Assembly: GCA_003152995.1 (NCBI GenBank)
Contig: PMBR01000052.1
Span: 11,202-50,023, forward strand
Direction of reading: 5' to 3'
Length of the DNA stretch: 38,822 nucleotides
DNA from: Chloroflexota bacterium
GTDB lineage: Bacteria > Chloroflexota > Limnocylindria > Limnocylindrales > CSP1-4
Part shown: positions 11,277 to 20,554 of the stretch, one piece after another
Position numbering within the stretch: the first letter of the stretch is position 1
How the letters are laid out: every line of letters starts with the position of its first letter
Notes under the pieces: model-generated
Databases searched by the model: none
What the model saw: the letters and a program-made list of their open reading frames with translations, nothing else
Told to the model about the DNA's origin: nothing
Translations under genes and position numbers: made by a program

Positions 11277-12856
11277 CGGTCGGTGGCTGCCCGGATGACC
11301 CACACGTCGAGGACCGCGGGGTGGTTCCGTATCGCCTCGGCGACAGCGTCCGGTACGTCGTCGTCGACGGCCATAAGCATGAGGGCATCCTGTCGGGCCG
11401 CGGATCGGGCCAGATGCATGGCGCTGATGTTCACGTCGGCCTCGCCGAGCATGAGTCCTATGCGACCCATCGTGCCTGGTTTGTCCTGGTGACGCGTGAC
11501 CAGCATCAACGGTGTCGGCGCCATATCGAGCCAGTTGTCGTCGATGCGAATCAGGCGCGGCTCGCCGTTGGCGACCGTGCCCGCCAGGATGGCCTTGCCG
11601 CCATCTCCTTCGAGCGTCAGCGTCACCAACGAGGCGAACGTTCCGGCGTCGGACGTCTTGCGTTCGCTGACAGTCAGGCCCCGGTTCTTTGCAAGGAACC
11701 CGGCGTTGATCAGGTTGACTCTTTCACTCGTGGCGTTCTCGAGAATGCCACGGAGAGCGGCCGCGGTGAGCTGGGAGGCGTCGTAGTCGGCCAGATCGCC
11801 GGCAACATCGACAGTGAGAGTCTTGACCGCCCCGCGGAAGTACTGGGCGCCGATGCGCCCGAGCGTCTCGGTGAGGGGCAGGTAGGGAGCGATCGCGCGG
11901 GCCGTCTCGGGCGTGAGGAGTGGCGCGTTCACGGCATAGCGTGCCGACCGGCCCGCCAGCACGTCGATGACCTGCTCGCACGCCTCCTCGGCCACACGGA
12001 CCTGGGCTTCGGCCGTCGACGCACCCAGATGCGGCGTGAGGACCGTGTTCGGGGCGGACAGCAGCGGGGAGTCGGTCGGCGGCTCCTTCTCGAAGACGTC
12101 GAACGCGGCACCGGCGATCTTGCCGTCGGCGAGACCCTGGGCCACGGCCGCCTCGTCGAAGACGCCGCCTCGGGCGACGTTGACGAGGATGACGCCGGGC
12201 TTGAGCCTGGCTATCTGATCGGGGCCGATGATTCCTCGAGTCGCTTTGTTGAGCGGCACGTGGACGGTGATGACGTCGGCCTTCTCGATGATCGTGTCCA
12301 CGTCGACCAGGGTGATGCCGTGCATCGCCGCCTGCTCGGCTGTGACGAACGGGTCGAAGCCGACGATGGTCATCTCAAGACCGCGGGCTCGGTCGGCCAC
12401 CGCCTGGCCGATCTTGCCCAGGCCGATGATGCCAAGGGTCCGGCCGCGCAACTCGACGCCGGTGAAGGAGCTGCGCTTCCACTCGCCGCGGCGCATCGAT
12501 GCGTCGGCCGCGGCGGTCTTGCGCGCGACAGCCAGCATGAGGGCGATCGTCTGCTCCGCGGCCGAGACGGTGTTGCCGGTGGGGGCATTGACCACCACGA
12601 CGCCGGCCTTGGTGGCGGCCTCGAGGTCCACGTTGTCGACGCCGACTCCGGCCCGGCCGATGACGACCAGACGGCTCGCGTGGGCCAGGATTTCGGCCGT
12701 GACCTTGACCTGGCTTCGGACGAGCAACGCGTCGTACTCGCCGATGATCGCGGCGAGTTCTTCGGGTGAGAGGCCGAGCTTCTCGTCGACCTCGTGATGG
12801 GCGCGCAGGATCTCGAGGCCCTGTCTGGCCAGCTGCTCCGCGACGAGGATCTTCAT
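11273..12856 (-). CDS. serA: D-3-phosphoglycerate dehydrogenase (long form with C-terminal ACT domain)
   Basis: MKILVAEQLARQGLEIL..., GRAGVGVDNVDL, GIIGLGKIGQAVADRARG, ARGGVFDEAAV, TPHLGASTAEAQ, ACT HQDKPGTMGRIGLMLGEADVNISAM; GGAG SD before ATG 12856. Confidence 0.97.
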   Translation of the reverse strand: MKILVAEQLARQGLEILRAHHEVDEKLGLSPEELAAIIGEYDALLVRSQVKVTAEILAHASRLVVIGRAGVGVDNVDLEAATKAGVVVVNAPTGNTVSAAEQTIALMLAVARKTAAADASMRRGEWKRSSFTGVELRGRTLGIIGLGKIGQAVADRARGLEMTIVGFDPFVTAEQAAMHGITLVDVDTIIEKADVITVHVPLNKATRGIIGPDQIARLKPGVILVNVARGGVFDEAAVAQGLADGKIAGAAFDVFEKEPPTDSPLLSAPNTVLTPHLGASTAEAQVRVAEEACEQVIDVLAGRSARYAVNAPLLTPETARAIAPYLPLTETLGRIGAQYFRGAVKTLTVDVAGDLADYDASQLTAAALRGILENATSERVNLINAGFLAKNRGLTVSERKTSDAGTFASLVTLTLEGDGGKAILAGTVANGEPRLIRIDDNWLDMAPTPLMLVTRHQDKPGTMGRIGLMLGEADVNISAMHLARSAARQDALMLMAVDDDVPDAVAEAIRNHPAVLDVWVIRAATDR

Positions 12857-12866
12857 CGGATGCTCC

Positions 12867-14033
12867 TTACCTGACCAGGCCGAGGGCCTTGAGGGCGGCG
12901 ACCTGGGCGGCGGCCACGGCAGCGCCGGGGGTGACGGGCCGATCGAGCTCGAACAGCGTCTGCTCCAGGACCGCCATCGCATTCAAGATGTCCGGGATGG
13001 TGACGTGGCCGAGGTGCCCGATGCGGAAGATCTTGCCCTTGAGGGCGCCCTGACCGCCGGCGACGATGAGACCGTACTTGCGCAGCTTGCCGTTGAAGGC
13101 CTTCCAGTCGAGGTCTTCGGGTATCCAGGCGCCGGTGACCGTGTCCGACGCGAACTGGGGGTCGGCCAGGAGCTTGAAGCCGAGGGTCTGCAGACCTGCG
13201 CGAACCGCGGCGCCGACGGCGGCGTGGCGCCGCCAGATCTCGGCCAGCGTCTCCTGCTCCATCAACTGCAGGGCCACGTCCAACTGGAACATGACAGCCA
13301 CGGCCGGAGTCCACGGCGTCTGCCCTGCCTCGGCGCTCGTCTTGTGGGCCATCAGGTCGAAGTAGAACTTGGGCATCTTCGCCACAGCGGCGGCTTCCCA
13401 TGCGCGCGGAGAGACGGCCACGAAAGTCAGACCCGGGGCGACCATCCAGGCCTTCTGCGAGCCACTGACCACGACATCCAGGCCCCACGCGTCGGTTTCG
13501 AATGGAACGGCGCCCAGGCCTGAGATGGCGTCGACCAGGATCAGCGCGTCCGGCGCCACTTCCCGGGCAGCCTTCGCCAGCTCTTCGATCGGGTTGGTGA
13601 CGGCCGTGGAAGTCTCGTTCTGGGTGAGTAGAACGGCCTTCCATGGCCCGCCGGCCGCGAGAGCTTCGCGGACCTTCGCCGGGTCGGCCGCCTTGCCCCA
13701 TTCGAAGGAGAGCTTGGTCACGTCTGCGCCGTAGGTCGTGGCGATCTTGGCGAAGCGATCGCCGAAGGCGCCGACGGTGACGGCCAGGACCTTGTCGCCG
13801 GGGGAGAGGAAGCTGACGATGGCCGACTCCAGGCCGCCGGTGCCGGCCGCGGTCACGATCAGAACGTCGTTCTCGGTCCGAAAGAAGGTCTTCAGGCGGG
13901 CGATGATGCTGTTCTGGAGAACCGCGAACTCCGGACCGCGATGGTTGACCATCTGGCGGGCGCCGGCTTCTCGGACGGCGTCCGGGAGCGACGTGGGACC
14001 GGGGATGCGCAGGTTGGCCTCGAAGCGATTCAC
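12867..14033 (-). CDS. Class V PLP-dependent aminotransferase (alanine-glyoxylate/serine-pyruvate aminotransferase family)
   Basis: RIPGPTSLPDAVREAGARQMVNHRGPEF, DAISGLGAVPFETDAWGLDVVVSGSQKAWMVAPGL (PLP Lys); AGGTGG SD favours GTG at 14033 over 14042. Confidence 0.93.
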   Translation of the reverse strand: MNRFEANLRIPGPTSLPDAVREAGARQMVNHRGPEFAVLQNSIIARLKTFFRTENDVLIVTAAGTGGLESAIVSFLSPGDKVLAVTVGAFGDRFAKIATTYGADVTKLSFEWGKAADPAKVREALAAGGPWKAVLLTQNETSTAVTNPIEELAKAAREVAPDALILVDAISGLGAVPFETDAWGLDVVVSGSQKAWMVAPGLTFVAVSPRAWEAAAVAKMPKFYFDLMAHKTSAEAGQTPWTPAVAVMFQLDVALQLMEQETLAEIWRRHAAVGAAVRAGLQTLGFKLLADPQFASDTVTGAWIPEDLDWKAFNGKLRKYGLIVAGGQGALKGKIFRIGHLGHVTIPDILNAMAVLEQTLFELDRPVTPGAAVAAAQVAALKALGLVR

Positions 14034-14110
14034 AGGTTCCACCTCATACGGGGAAGCAGGGGCGACTGAAGGATCCTACGGAACGCCGCCGACCGGCGCC
14101 ACTGTGGTAT

Positions 14111-14124
14111 ATATGACCGCATAT
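14111..14124. promoter_or_regulatory. Inverted repeat ATATG-ACCG-CATAT overlapping the antitoxin start codon; possible autoregulatory operator
   Basis: Perfect 5-bp arms, 4-nt spacer, at -12..+2 of the RHH gene. Confidence 0.5.
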
Positions 14125-14374
14125 GCTGAAGCGAACGACGATACTGATTAACGCCGACCTGCTGGAGCGGCTCGACCGGTTTGCGGCTCGGACGGGCGTG
14201 ACGAAGACATCGGTGATCACGGCCGCCCTTGAGGCCCATCTCGAATCGAACGACACGACGCCAGATCTGCCGTTTCTGGCCGTGGGCAGGAGCGACCACG
14301 GACGCCTATCGCTCGACGGACGGGGGATTGCCCGACGAGAAGCCGGTCAGCGGCCCCGTTCGGACGGGGTCTGA
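14123..14374 (+). CDS. Ribbon-helix-helix (CopG-like) antitoxin
   Basis: MLKRTTILINADLLERLDRFAARTGVTKTSVITAALEAHLE is RHH-like; immediately precedes PIN gene. Confidence 0.85.
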   Translation: MLKRTTILINADLLERLDRFAARTGVTKTSVITAALEAHLESNDTTPDLPFLAVGRSDHGRLSLDGRGIARREAGQRPRSDGV

Positions 14375-14377
14375 GCC

Positions 14378-14791
14378 ATGGCCGTCCTTCTCGACTCGAG
14401 CGCTATCCTGGCCGCCGCGGACCAGTCGGATCTCAACCACAGGGCCGCGCTGGCGTGGTTCGGCCGGGTCAACGAGCCACTCATGATCGGAGCCCTGACC
14501 CTGGGCGAAGTAGATCTCCTGCTACAGCGCGAGCTGGGGCTGCGTGCGACGCTGGCTCTGCTCGAATCGATAGCGAGCGGCGCTGTGCGCGTCGTAGCTC
14601 CGACTCAGGTCGACCTGGCACGCGCGGCGGAACTGCTCCGCGAAACGATGGAGTACCGGCCGCGTCTGACGGACGCCGTGCTGGTCGCGACGGCGGAACG
14701 GCTGGGGATCACCCGGGTCGCCGCCTTCGACCGCCGTCCGATCGCGATCTTCCGACCGCGACACGTCCGCGCCATGGACCTGGAGCCCTGA
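14378..14791 (+). CDS. PIN-domain toxin (VapC-like ribonuclease)
   Basis: LLDSSAILAA, LGEVDLLL, RLTDAVLVATAERLGITRVAAFDRRP acidic PIN residues. Confidence 0.9.
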   Translation: MAVLLDSSAILAAADQSDLNHRAALAWFGRVNEPLMIGALTLGEVDLLLQRELGLRATLALLESIASGAVRVVAPTQVDLARAAELLRETMEYRPRLTDAVLVATAERLGITRVAAFDRRPIAIFRPRHVRAMDLEP

Positions 14792-14826
14792 CGCACCAAA
14801 ACTGGAGGCGGACGCTCAAGTCGACC

Positions 14827-15035
14827 GGCGTCGCCCCGACGCCTCATGTGTAGAGCCGGATCGCCAGCGAACCACGCGGATCCACCCGACACGAGCTCCC
14901 GCACGTGGTTCTGGCGACCCGGCTCTGTCGCGCCCAAGGCCGCGCCTTGGAACTCCGGTCCAGCTCGGGCCGTCGCGGCGGAATTCGAGCGGTGGCTTAT
15001 GCGTCCGGCCCGGGCTCCCTGTCCCTTTGTGGGAG
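14827..15035. other. Highly structured intergenic region; candidate structured RNA, bidirectional terminator or repeat element
   Basis: Consecutive inverted repeats: 14827-14843, 14852-14926, 14934-14950, 14962-15016, 15015-15035, all between convergent stop codons. Confidence 0.55.
14852..14926. repeat. Long imperfect inverted repeat (22 of 23 arm positions matched; 2-nt insertion in left arm; 27-nt loop)
   Basis: AGAGCCGGATCGCCAGCGAACCACG ... CGTGGTTCTGGCGACCCGGCTCT. Confidence 0.93.
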
Positions 15036-15047
15036 ATGCGGATCGGG

Positions 15048-15458
15048 CTAAGCCGGCAGAAGGTCCTGGACTTCGATCTGGGTGCCTTCTCCGCTGCGGA
15101 CGATGCGCAGGGCAGTTCGTGCGCCCTCGGGGCGACCCGACTCGAAGCTGGAGATCTGGTCGGCGGGAGTGCTCAGCCGGTCCGTTTGCCGGGTCAGCAT
15201 CGCCAGGATCACGTCGTACGGCTGAGACGTTCGCCGTTCGACCATCTCCGCGATCCGAGCGGGGTCGTCGGCGACCTTGCGAAGCTTCGCCCGATCGAGC
15301 CGCGGCCAGAGGAGCATCGCGCGCTCGAGGTAGCACGAAGTAGGGAGCCGCCCGGGGCGGCAGGCCACTTTGGGGGCTGGAGTCCTGGCACCTTGAACGG
15401 GTCCCCGGTACGAGGTCCTCGCGTCGGTTGCCGGCGCGACAGCGTGCGCACGAGACAT
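15048..15458 (-). CDS. Conserved-looking hypothetical protein
   Basis: ATG at 15458 preceded by GGGAG; soluble composition (AMLLWPRLDRAKLRKVADDPARIAEMVERRTSQPYDVILAML). Confidence 0.65.
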   Translation of the reverse strand: MSRAHAVAPATDARTSYRGPVQGARTPAPKVACRPGRLPTSCYLERAMLLWPRLDRAKLRKVADDPARIAEMVERRTSQPYDVILAMLTRQTDRLSTPADQISSFESGRPEGARTALRIVRSGEGTQIEVQDLLPA

Positions 15459-15631
15459 GCCGCTCCCCAATTGTGGTTAGGGACGCAATGGAGTATTCGG
15501 TGGTGCGGCCGGCATCTGTAACGGGGTCAAGCGCATCGGCGTGTCAGATTCGTTGCATCACGCGAGACCGTGCACTTGTCGCGTTCGGCGCTGAGCTCTG
15601 GTTGCCGGTGCACTTCACCCGGTGATGAGGG

Positions 15632-15670
15632 GTCTCCAATCTGGTCGCTTCTGCGGCTCCTGGTGGAGAC
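15632..15670. other. Hairpin in non-coding region (GTCTCCA...TGGAGAC with an inner stem)
   Basis: Perfect 7-bp outer arms; inner GGTCGC/GCGGCT stem with TTCT loop (includes wobbles). Confidence 0.6.
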
Positions 15671-15696
15671 TCTGACTCGGCCGCGCGCAACCTCAA

Positions 15697-15712
15697 TACC
15701 TCAGATGAGGTA
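15697..15712. promoter_or_regulatory. Near-palindrome TACCTCA-GA-TGAGGTA; possible regulator binding site
   Basis: Perfect 7-bp arms with 2-nt centre. Confidence 0.5.
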
Positions 15713-15764
15713 ATCACATCGGGCGGCCCGGCAGGCGGTGTTGGGGCCGACATTGCGGTCTTGA

Positions 15765-15810
15765 AGCCGCGCCGCTCGCCCATGACGCCCGGCCGCCCGC
15801 CGGCGCGGCT
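15765..15810 (-). terminator. GC-rich inverted repeat just downstream of rarA stop; possible terminator (no T-tract)
   Basis: AGCCGCGCCG (15765-15774) / CGGCGCGGCT (15801-15810), perfect 10-bp arms. Confidence 0.45.
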
Positions 15811-15822
15811 GCGTGCTGCTCG

Positions 15823-17319
15823 TCAGTCGCCGCCGGCGTCGCGGCGCTGCTCCTCTGCCAGCTCGCGCAGGTTCTGCTGGCGGCGGCGCATGCCTTCCGA
15901 GGCCGTGTTCATCGGATCGCCTTTTGGCTGACCCTCGACCGGGCGCTTGCGGACGGGAGGATCCAGACGAGCAGCACGGAGCCGCTCCATGCGTTCGCGG
16001 ATCCTGATCTCCGCGCCCTCGGCGCCCGGGAAGTAGTAGTTGCGGTCGGCGAGGTCGTCGGGCAGGTACTGCTGCGCCACGTCGTCGCCGGAGTAGTCGT
16101 GTGGATAGCGGTAGCTGCGCCGGCCGAACCCGCTCGAGCGCAGGTGCGCCGGAACCGGAAGCGAGCCATGGCTCAGCACGTCATCCATGGCGGCGAAGTA
16201 GGCGCGGCCGGCGGCGTTGCTCTTCGTGGTCGCGGCCAGGAAGACCGTGGCCTCGGCCAGCGCGTACTGCGCCTCGGGAAGCCCAACCCAGTCGAGTGCG
16301 GCAGCGGCGGCGACGGCGATCTCGAGCGCGCGCGGGTCCGCCAGGCCGATGTCCTCCGAGGCGGAGATGATCAGACGTCGAGCGATGAAGCGGGGATCCT
16401 CCCCGGCGGCGATCATCGCGGCCAGCCAGTACAGCGCGGCGTCCGGGTCGTTGCCGCGGATGCTCTTGATGAAGGCGCTGACGGTGTCGAAGTGGCCGTC
16501 GCCGGCGCGATCGTAGGAAAGCACGCGCTGCTGGGCAGCCGCCTCCACATCGGCAAGTCGCGGCGCGACGCGGCCCTTCTCGTCGCGCGCATCTTCGGCC
16601 TCCGCGATCGACACGGCGCCTTCCAGGACATTGAGAGCCTGCCTGGCGTCCCCTGCGGAGAGACTGACCAAGTGCTCGAATGCCTCATCCGCGACCGCTA
16701 CGCCACCCTCCGGCCCCAGGCTGCCCGCCAGCCCGCGTTCCTCATCCGAGAGTGCCCGCCGGACTACGGTCGCCACCTGCTCGTCGGTCAGGGGCTCCAG
16801 TCGATATACCCGCAGGCGGGAAAGCAGAGCGGAGTTCACTTCGAAGTAGGGATTCTCGGTCGTGGCGCCGACGAGCGTCACCGTGCCATCCTCGACGTGG
16901 GGCAGCAACGCGTCCTGCTGGGCCTTGTTGAAGCGGTGGATCTCGTCGATGAAGAGAACGGTCTGGTGCCCGTTCAGGGCGAGCCGTTCGCGCGCCTCGC
17001 CGACGAGGGAGCGGACCTCGGCGACGCCGCTCATCACGGCCGAGATCGTCACCAGATGAGCGCCCACGGCATCGGCCAGCACGCGGGCCAGGCTGGTCTT
17101 GCCGCTGCCTGGCGGTCCCCACAGCAATATCGAGCCGAGGCGGCCGCGCTCGACGGCCCGTCGCAACGCCCCGCGTTCACCGAGCAGCTCGTTGTGACCG
17201 ACGACTTCGTCGAGGTTGCGCGGGCGCATCCGGGCGGCCAGCGGTTGGCGGCCCGGGGGAGGCGCAAAGATGGGCTGCTGGCTTGTCGAGCCGGTTCTGC
17301 CGGGGCGGCGAGTGGCCAT
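15823..17319 (-). CDS. rarA: Replication-associated recombination protein A (AAA+ ATPase, RarA/MgsA)
   Basis: [104 protein letters not shown]. Confidence 0.96.
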   Translation of the reverse strand: MATRRPGRTGSTSQQPIFAPPPGRQPLAARMRPRNLDEVVGHNELLGERGALRRAVERGRLGSILLWGPPGSGKTSLARVLADAVGAHLVTISAVMSGVAEVRSLVGEARERLALNGHQTVLFIDEIHRFNKAQQDALLPHVEDGTVTLVGATTENPYFEVNSALLSRLRVYRLEPLTDEQVATVVRRALSDEERGLAGSLGPEGGVAVADEAFEHLVSLSAGDARQALNVLEGAVSIAEAEDARDEKGRVAPRLADVEAAAQQRVLSYDRAGDGHFDTVSAFIKSIRGNDPDAALYWLAAMIAAGEDPRFIARRLIISASEDIGLADPRALEIAVAAAAALDWVGLPEAQYALAEATVFLAATTKSNAAGRAYFAAMDDVLSHGSLPVPAHLRSSGFGRRSYRYPHDYSGDDVAQQYLPDDLADRNYYFPGAEGAEIRIRERMERLRAARLDPPVRKRPVEGQPKGDPMNTASEGMRRRQQNLRELAEEQRRDAGGD

Positions 17320-17391
17320 GATTGGATGCTACTCGCCGCTGGCCCATCCGGCTGGTCGACACCCCACGCGGCGGGGTAGAGTGGGGACCAC

Positions 17392-19803
17392 ATGCCAATC
17401 CCGAACTCCCACCCCCTCGACACCTCCGGACCGCCCGAGGCTGCCGCGCCGGCCGGCGCGGCCGATCCCGGGGCGGGCTTCACTCCCCGAAACCTTGCCA
17501 CGCTGAAGGCGGTCATCGATGCCGTCGATTCGCTTGTCGTCGTGGCGCGAATCGAAGGCTCTCTGCTGCTCTGGAACCGCCGCTGCGAAGATAGCTCGGG
17601 AGTCCCATTCGCCGAGGTGGTCGGCAAGCCACTCTGGGACGTCATGCGTCTTCGATCCGTGCTTCGCATCGAGGCACAGGCCGGCTTCGATCGCCTGTTG
17701 TCCGGCCAGGAGCGCCGGGTTTCCTTCATCTCTCAGTGGATCCGCAAGGATGGCCGCAGAGCCCGCATCGCCTGGACCGCGGAGTTCGTGCACGCCGGCG
17801 CAGACGCCGATTTCGTCGTCGCCACGGGAGCGGAGACGACGCGCGGCAAGCGGGCTACTCGTGAATTCGAGGAGACCGAGGCCCGCAATGAGACACTTCT
17901 CGATCTTCTTCCCGAGGCCGTCGTAGTCCACCAGGACGGCCGGATCGTGTTCGCCAACCGGGTTGCCGCCAGCCTTTACGGTTATGGCGATCCGTCCGAG
18001 TTGCTTGGGCTCGGTGTCTGGGACTTCGTGGTTCCTGTTCAGAGAGATGTCATTCGCGAGCAGGTGGCCTCGATACTCAAGAAGGGGGGCGCCATCGAGC
18101 TGTCGCGCGAGCGCCACATTCGGCGCCACGGGACCGAGTTCGATGTCGAGGTCGCGGCCAAGCCGGTAGTCTTCGGAGGCCGCCCCGCTATGGAGGTCAT
18201 CGTCCGCGACATCAGCGAACGAATTGCCGCCGAGAGGGCCACCGCGGAGAGCGAAGCGCGCATGCGAGCCATGTTCGATGACTCCGCGATCGGGATGATC
18301 CTGGCCGATCGGGAAGGCCGGTCCCTCGAGAGCAACACGGCGTTCCATCGGCTGCTGGGCTATCGGCAGGACGAGCTGGCCAAGCTGTCGGTCGACGAAT
18401 ACACGCACGAAGGCGACAGGGAGGCTACTCGGCGCTCCCTGGCCGACCTGTTCGACGGGCGGATCGATAGCTACCAGCTCGTGAAGCGCTACATACGCAA
18501 GGACGGGAACTGGGTTTGGGCCAGGGTCAACGTTGGAGCGCTGCGGGATTCGAATGGCGCGACCAGCCTGGCCGTGGTAACCATCGAGGACATTACCGCT
18601 TCGAAGGAGCTCGAGGAGCGGCTCCGACAGGCCTCCAAGATGGAGGCTCTGGGTCGATTGGCGGGCGGCGTCGCCCACGATTTCAACAACCTGCTCACCG
18701 TCGTAAACGGCTACGCCGATATCCTCGTGGCCTCGCTCGATGGTGACGAGCGCGCGGCCGAAGCGACGGAGATCAGGCGGGCCGGGGCGCGAGGAACTGA
18801 GCTCACCGCACAGCTGCTCGCATTCGGCAGGCGCGCCCCTCGGTCGGTCGAACGGTTCGATCTGAACGACCGGATCGGCGCTCTGGTCCCTCTGCTTCGC
18901 CGCCTCCTGGGCGAGGACATCGAGTTCCAGGTCGAATTGGATCACCGGATTGTCTTCGTTGAGACCGATCCGAGTCAGTTGGACCAGGTGGTGATGAATC
19001 TGGTCGTGAATGCCCGCGACGCCATGCCCAGCGGCGGCGAGCTCAAGCTGATAACAGGCTTGCTCCCAGCGATGCCGGCAGTCGGCACGAGCGGGCCGGA
19101 CCTGACCTGGGCGCGGATCGAGATCGTCGACACCGGCTATGGCATGGCGCCGGAGGTTCTGGAACGGATTTTCGAGCCGTTCTTCACCACCAAGAACCTG
19201 GGCCACGGCACGGGCCTCGGTCTGGCGACCGTCTATGGCATCGTCGAGCAGATGTCAGGGCACATCCACGTCCAATCGACGCTCGGAGTCGGGTCACGAT
19301 TCCAGGTCGAGATTCCGCTCAGCACCGCCGTCACTACGGCGACGAAGTCCGCTCCGCCCGGATCGTCGGGTCGCGGCAGCGAGACGATCCTGCTCGTCGA
19401 GGACGAGCCGGCCGTGCGCGACTTCTGCAAGCGGGCGCTCGAGGCCGAGGGCTACCGGGTGGTCGCGACCGGACCGAGGGGGGCGGTCGAAGAGGCTGCT
19501 GCGCTGGGATCCTCGCTGGATCTGCTCCTCTCAGACGTAGTGATGCCGGAATTCGATGGGCCCACCATCGCCGCTGCGCTCACTGCGCGCCGTCCGAGTC
19601 TGCCCGTCCTGTTCATGTCGGGCTATCCACGTGACCGCGAAGGCGAGATCGCGGGAGCGGCCGCAGCGGGCGCGGTCCTGGCCAAGCCGTTCGACGCGCG
19701 TCAGCTGGCCGAGGCTGTGAGGCGTGTGCTGGATCGTCCCGGACTGCGCCACTTGAACGCTCGCACCGGCCCGGGTGCTGCTGCCGGCACGGAACCGGGC
19801 TGA
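17392..19803 (+). CDS. Multi-PAS hybrid sensor histidine kinase with C-terminal receiver domain
   Basis: PAS/PAC repeats; [31 protein letters not shown] (HisKA); [34 protein letters not shown] (HATPase); [15 protein letters not shown]...[13 protein letters not shown] (REC). Confidence 0.95.
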   Translation: MPIPNSHPLDTSGPPEAAAPAGAADPGAGFTPRNLATLKAVIDAVDSLVVVARIEGSLLLWNRRCEDSSGVPFAEVVGKPLWDVMRLRSVLRIEAQAGFDRLLSGQERRVSFISQWIRKDGRRARIAWTAEFVHAGADADFVVATGAETTRGKRATREFEETEARNETLLDLLPEAVVVHQDGRIVFANRVAASLYGYGDPSELLGLGVWDFVVPVQRDVIREQVASILKKGGAIELSRERHIRRHGTEFDVEVAAKPVVFGGRPAMEVIVRDISERIAAERATAESEARMRAMFDDSAIGMILADREGRSLESNTAFHRLLGYRQDELAKLSVDEYTHEGDREATRRSLADLFDGRIDSYQLVKRYIRKDGNWVWARVNVGALRDSNGATSLAVVTIEDITASKELEERLRQASKMEALGRLAGGVAHDFNNLLTVVNGYADILVASLDGDERAAEATEIRRAGARGTELTAQLLAFGRRAPRSVERFDLNDRIGALVPLLRRLLGEDIEFQVELDHRIVFVETDPSQLDQVVMNLVVNARDAMPSGGELKLITGLLPAMPAVGTSGPDLTWARIEIVDTGYGMAPEVLERIFEPFFTTKNLGHGTGLGLATVYGIVEQMSGHIHVQSTLGVGSRFQVEIPLSTAVTTATKSAPPGSSGRGSETILLVEDEPAVRDFCKRALEAEGYRVVATGPRGAVEEAAALGSSLDLLLSDVVMPEFDGPTIAAALTARRPSLPVLFMSGYPRDREGEIAGAAAAGAVLAKPFDARQLAEAVRRVLDRPGLRHLNARTGPGAAAGTEPG

Positions 19804-19989
19804 GGCACGACCGCGGCTGGAGGCCGCCGGTATCTCAGTGCGTCACCCGGGAATACCCGGCCTTGGATGGGGCGCCCGCGTATCCACTGTGAAGAGGGCT
19901 GGTAGGGAGGCTCGCCGCCCCGTCCTGTTCGCGGCGCACCGTCGACCTGTGGGACTTTGGCCCCTGCACCGCGCTCGGAGAGCGCCGAG

Positions 19990-20382
19990 TCAGACCGTGA
20001 TGACGTGCATGATGTCGATCAGAACGAAGAAGACGCCAAGCGTCGCGATCATGGCACCGCCAACGCGCAGGATTCTGCGGACGTCGCGGCTGACGTAGCC
20101 GTATTCCTCGGCCGCGCGGACCGCCAGCGGGCTCTGGCCGCGCGGTTTCGCCCCGGAGCTGAAGTCCGTCCGGCGCGATTGGTCACGCGAGCGGGCGGCG
20201 TTCTGCCCGGCAGTGCGTTCCTGGGCCACGATCTCGGATTCGAGCTCGGCGGCGTGAGCCAGCTCGGCTTCCGAAAGGCCCTGGGTAGGCCGGCTCGCAG
20301 GTCGGGTCTGCTGTCGGACGGGCGCGTGTCGGTCTGAATGCCGCTGGCCGGGACGATTCGCGCCGCGGGTTCGCTTGGCCAT
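19990..20382 (-). CDS. Small protein with basic/Gln-rich N-terminus and one C-terminal TM helix
   Basis: ATG at 20382 (MAKRTRGANRPGQRH...) with upstream GGAGG; C-term VRRILRVGGAMIATLGVFFVLIDIMHVITV. Confidence 0.7.
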   Translation of the reverse strand: MAKRTRGANRPGQRHSDRHAPVRQQTRPASRPTQGLSEAELAHAAELESEIVAQERTAGQNAARSRDQSRRTDFSSGAKPRGQSPLAVRAAEEYGYVSRDVRRILRVGGAMIATLGVFFVLIDIMHVITV

Positions 20383-20554
20383 TTTAGTGAGGGGCCTCCG
20401 GTAGGTCGATGGCCTGTCGAGCATATCATCCCAGTCCGATGCAAAGGGGCCGGTGAGGTTGCTCGGCCAACTCGGCAGGCATAGTCGGCAGCCCACGAGC
20501 AACACAGCCGCCGCGGCTGCTAGACTCGCCCAGAGACTGACAGCGGAGGTTGGT

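Noticed and set aside
11321-12769. 482-aa plus ORF antisense to serA
   Set aside because: No domain signature; serA on minus is unambiguous.
14852-14926. Integron attC site or group II intron domain V
   Set aside because: No RYYYAAC/GTTRRRY core sites; the hairpin is far longer than the ~34-nt domain V and no integrase or intron RT is present.
14846-15343. 165-aa plus ORF and 243-aa minus ORF in the intergenic region
   Set aside because: They run through the inverted repeats, lack SD and motifs, and overlap better-supported genes.
16099-17379. 426-aa plus ORF antisense to rarA
   Set aside because: GC-driven antisense frame; RarA motifs are on minus.
17329-19206. 625-aa minus ORF antisense to the histidine kinase
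   Set aside because: No recognisable motifs; kinase domains are on plus.
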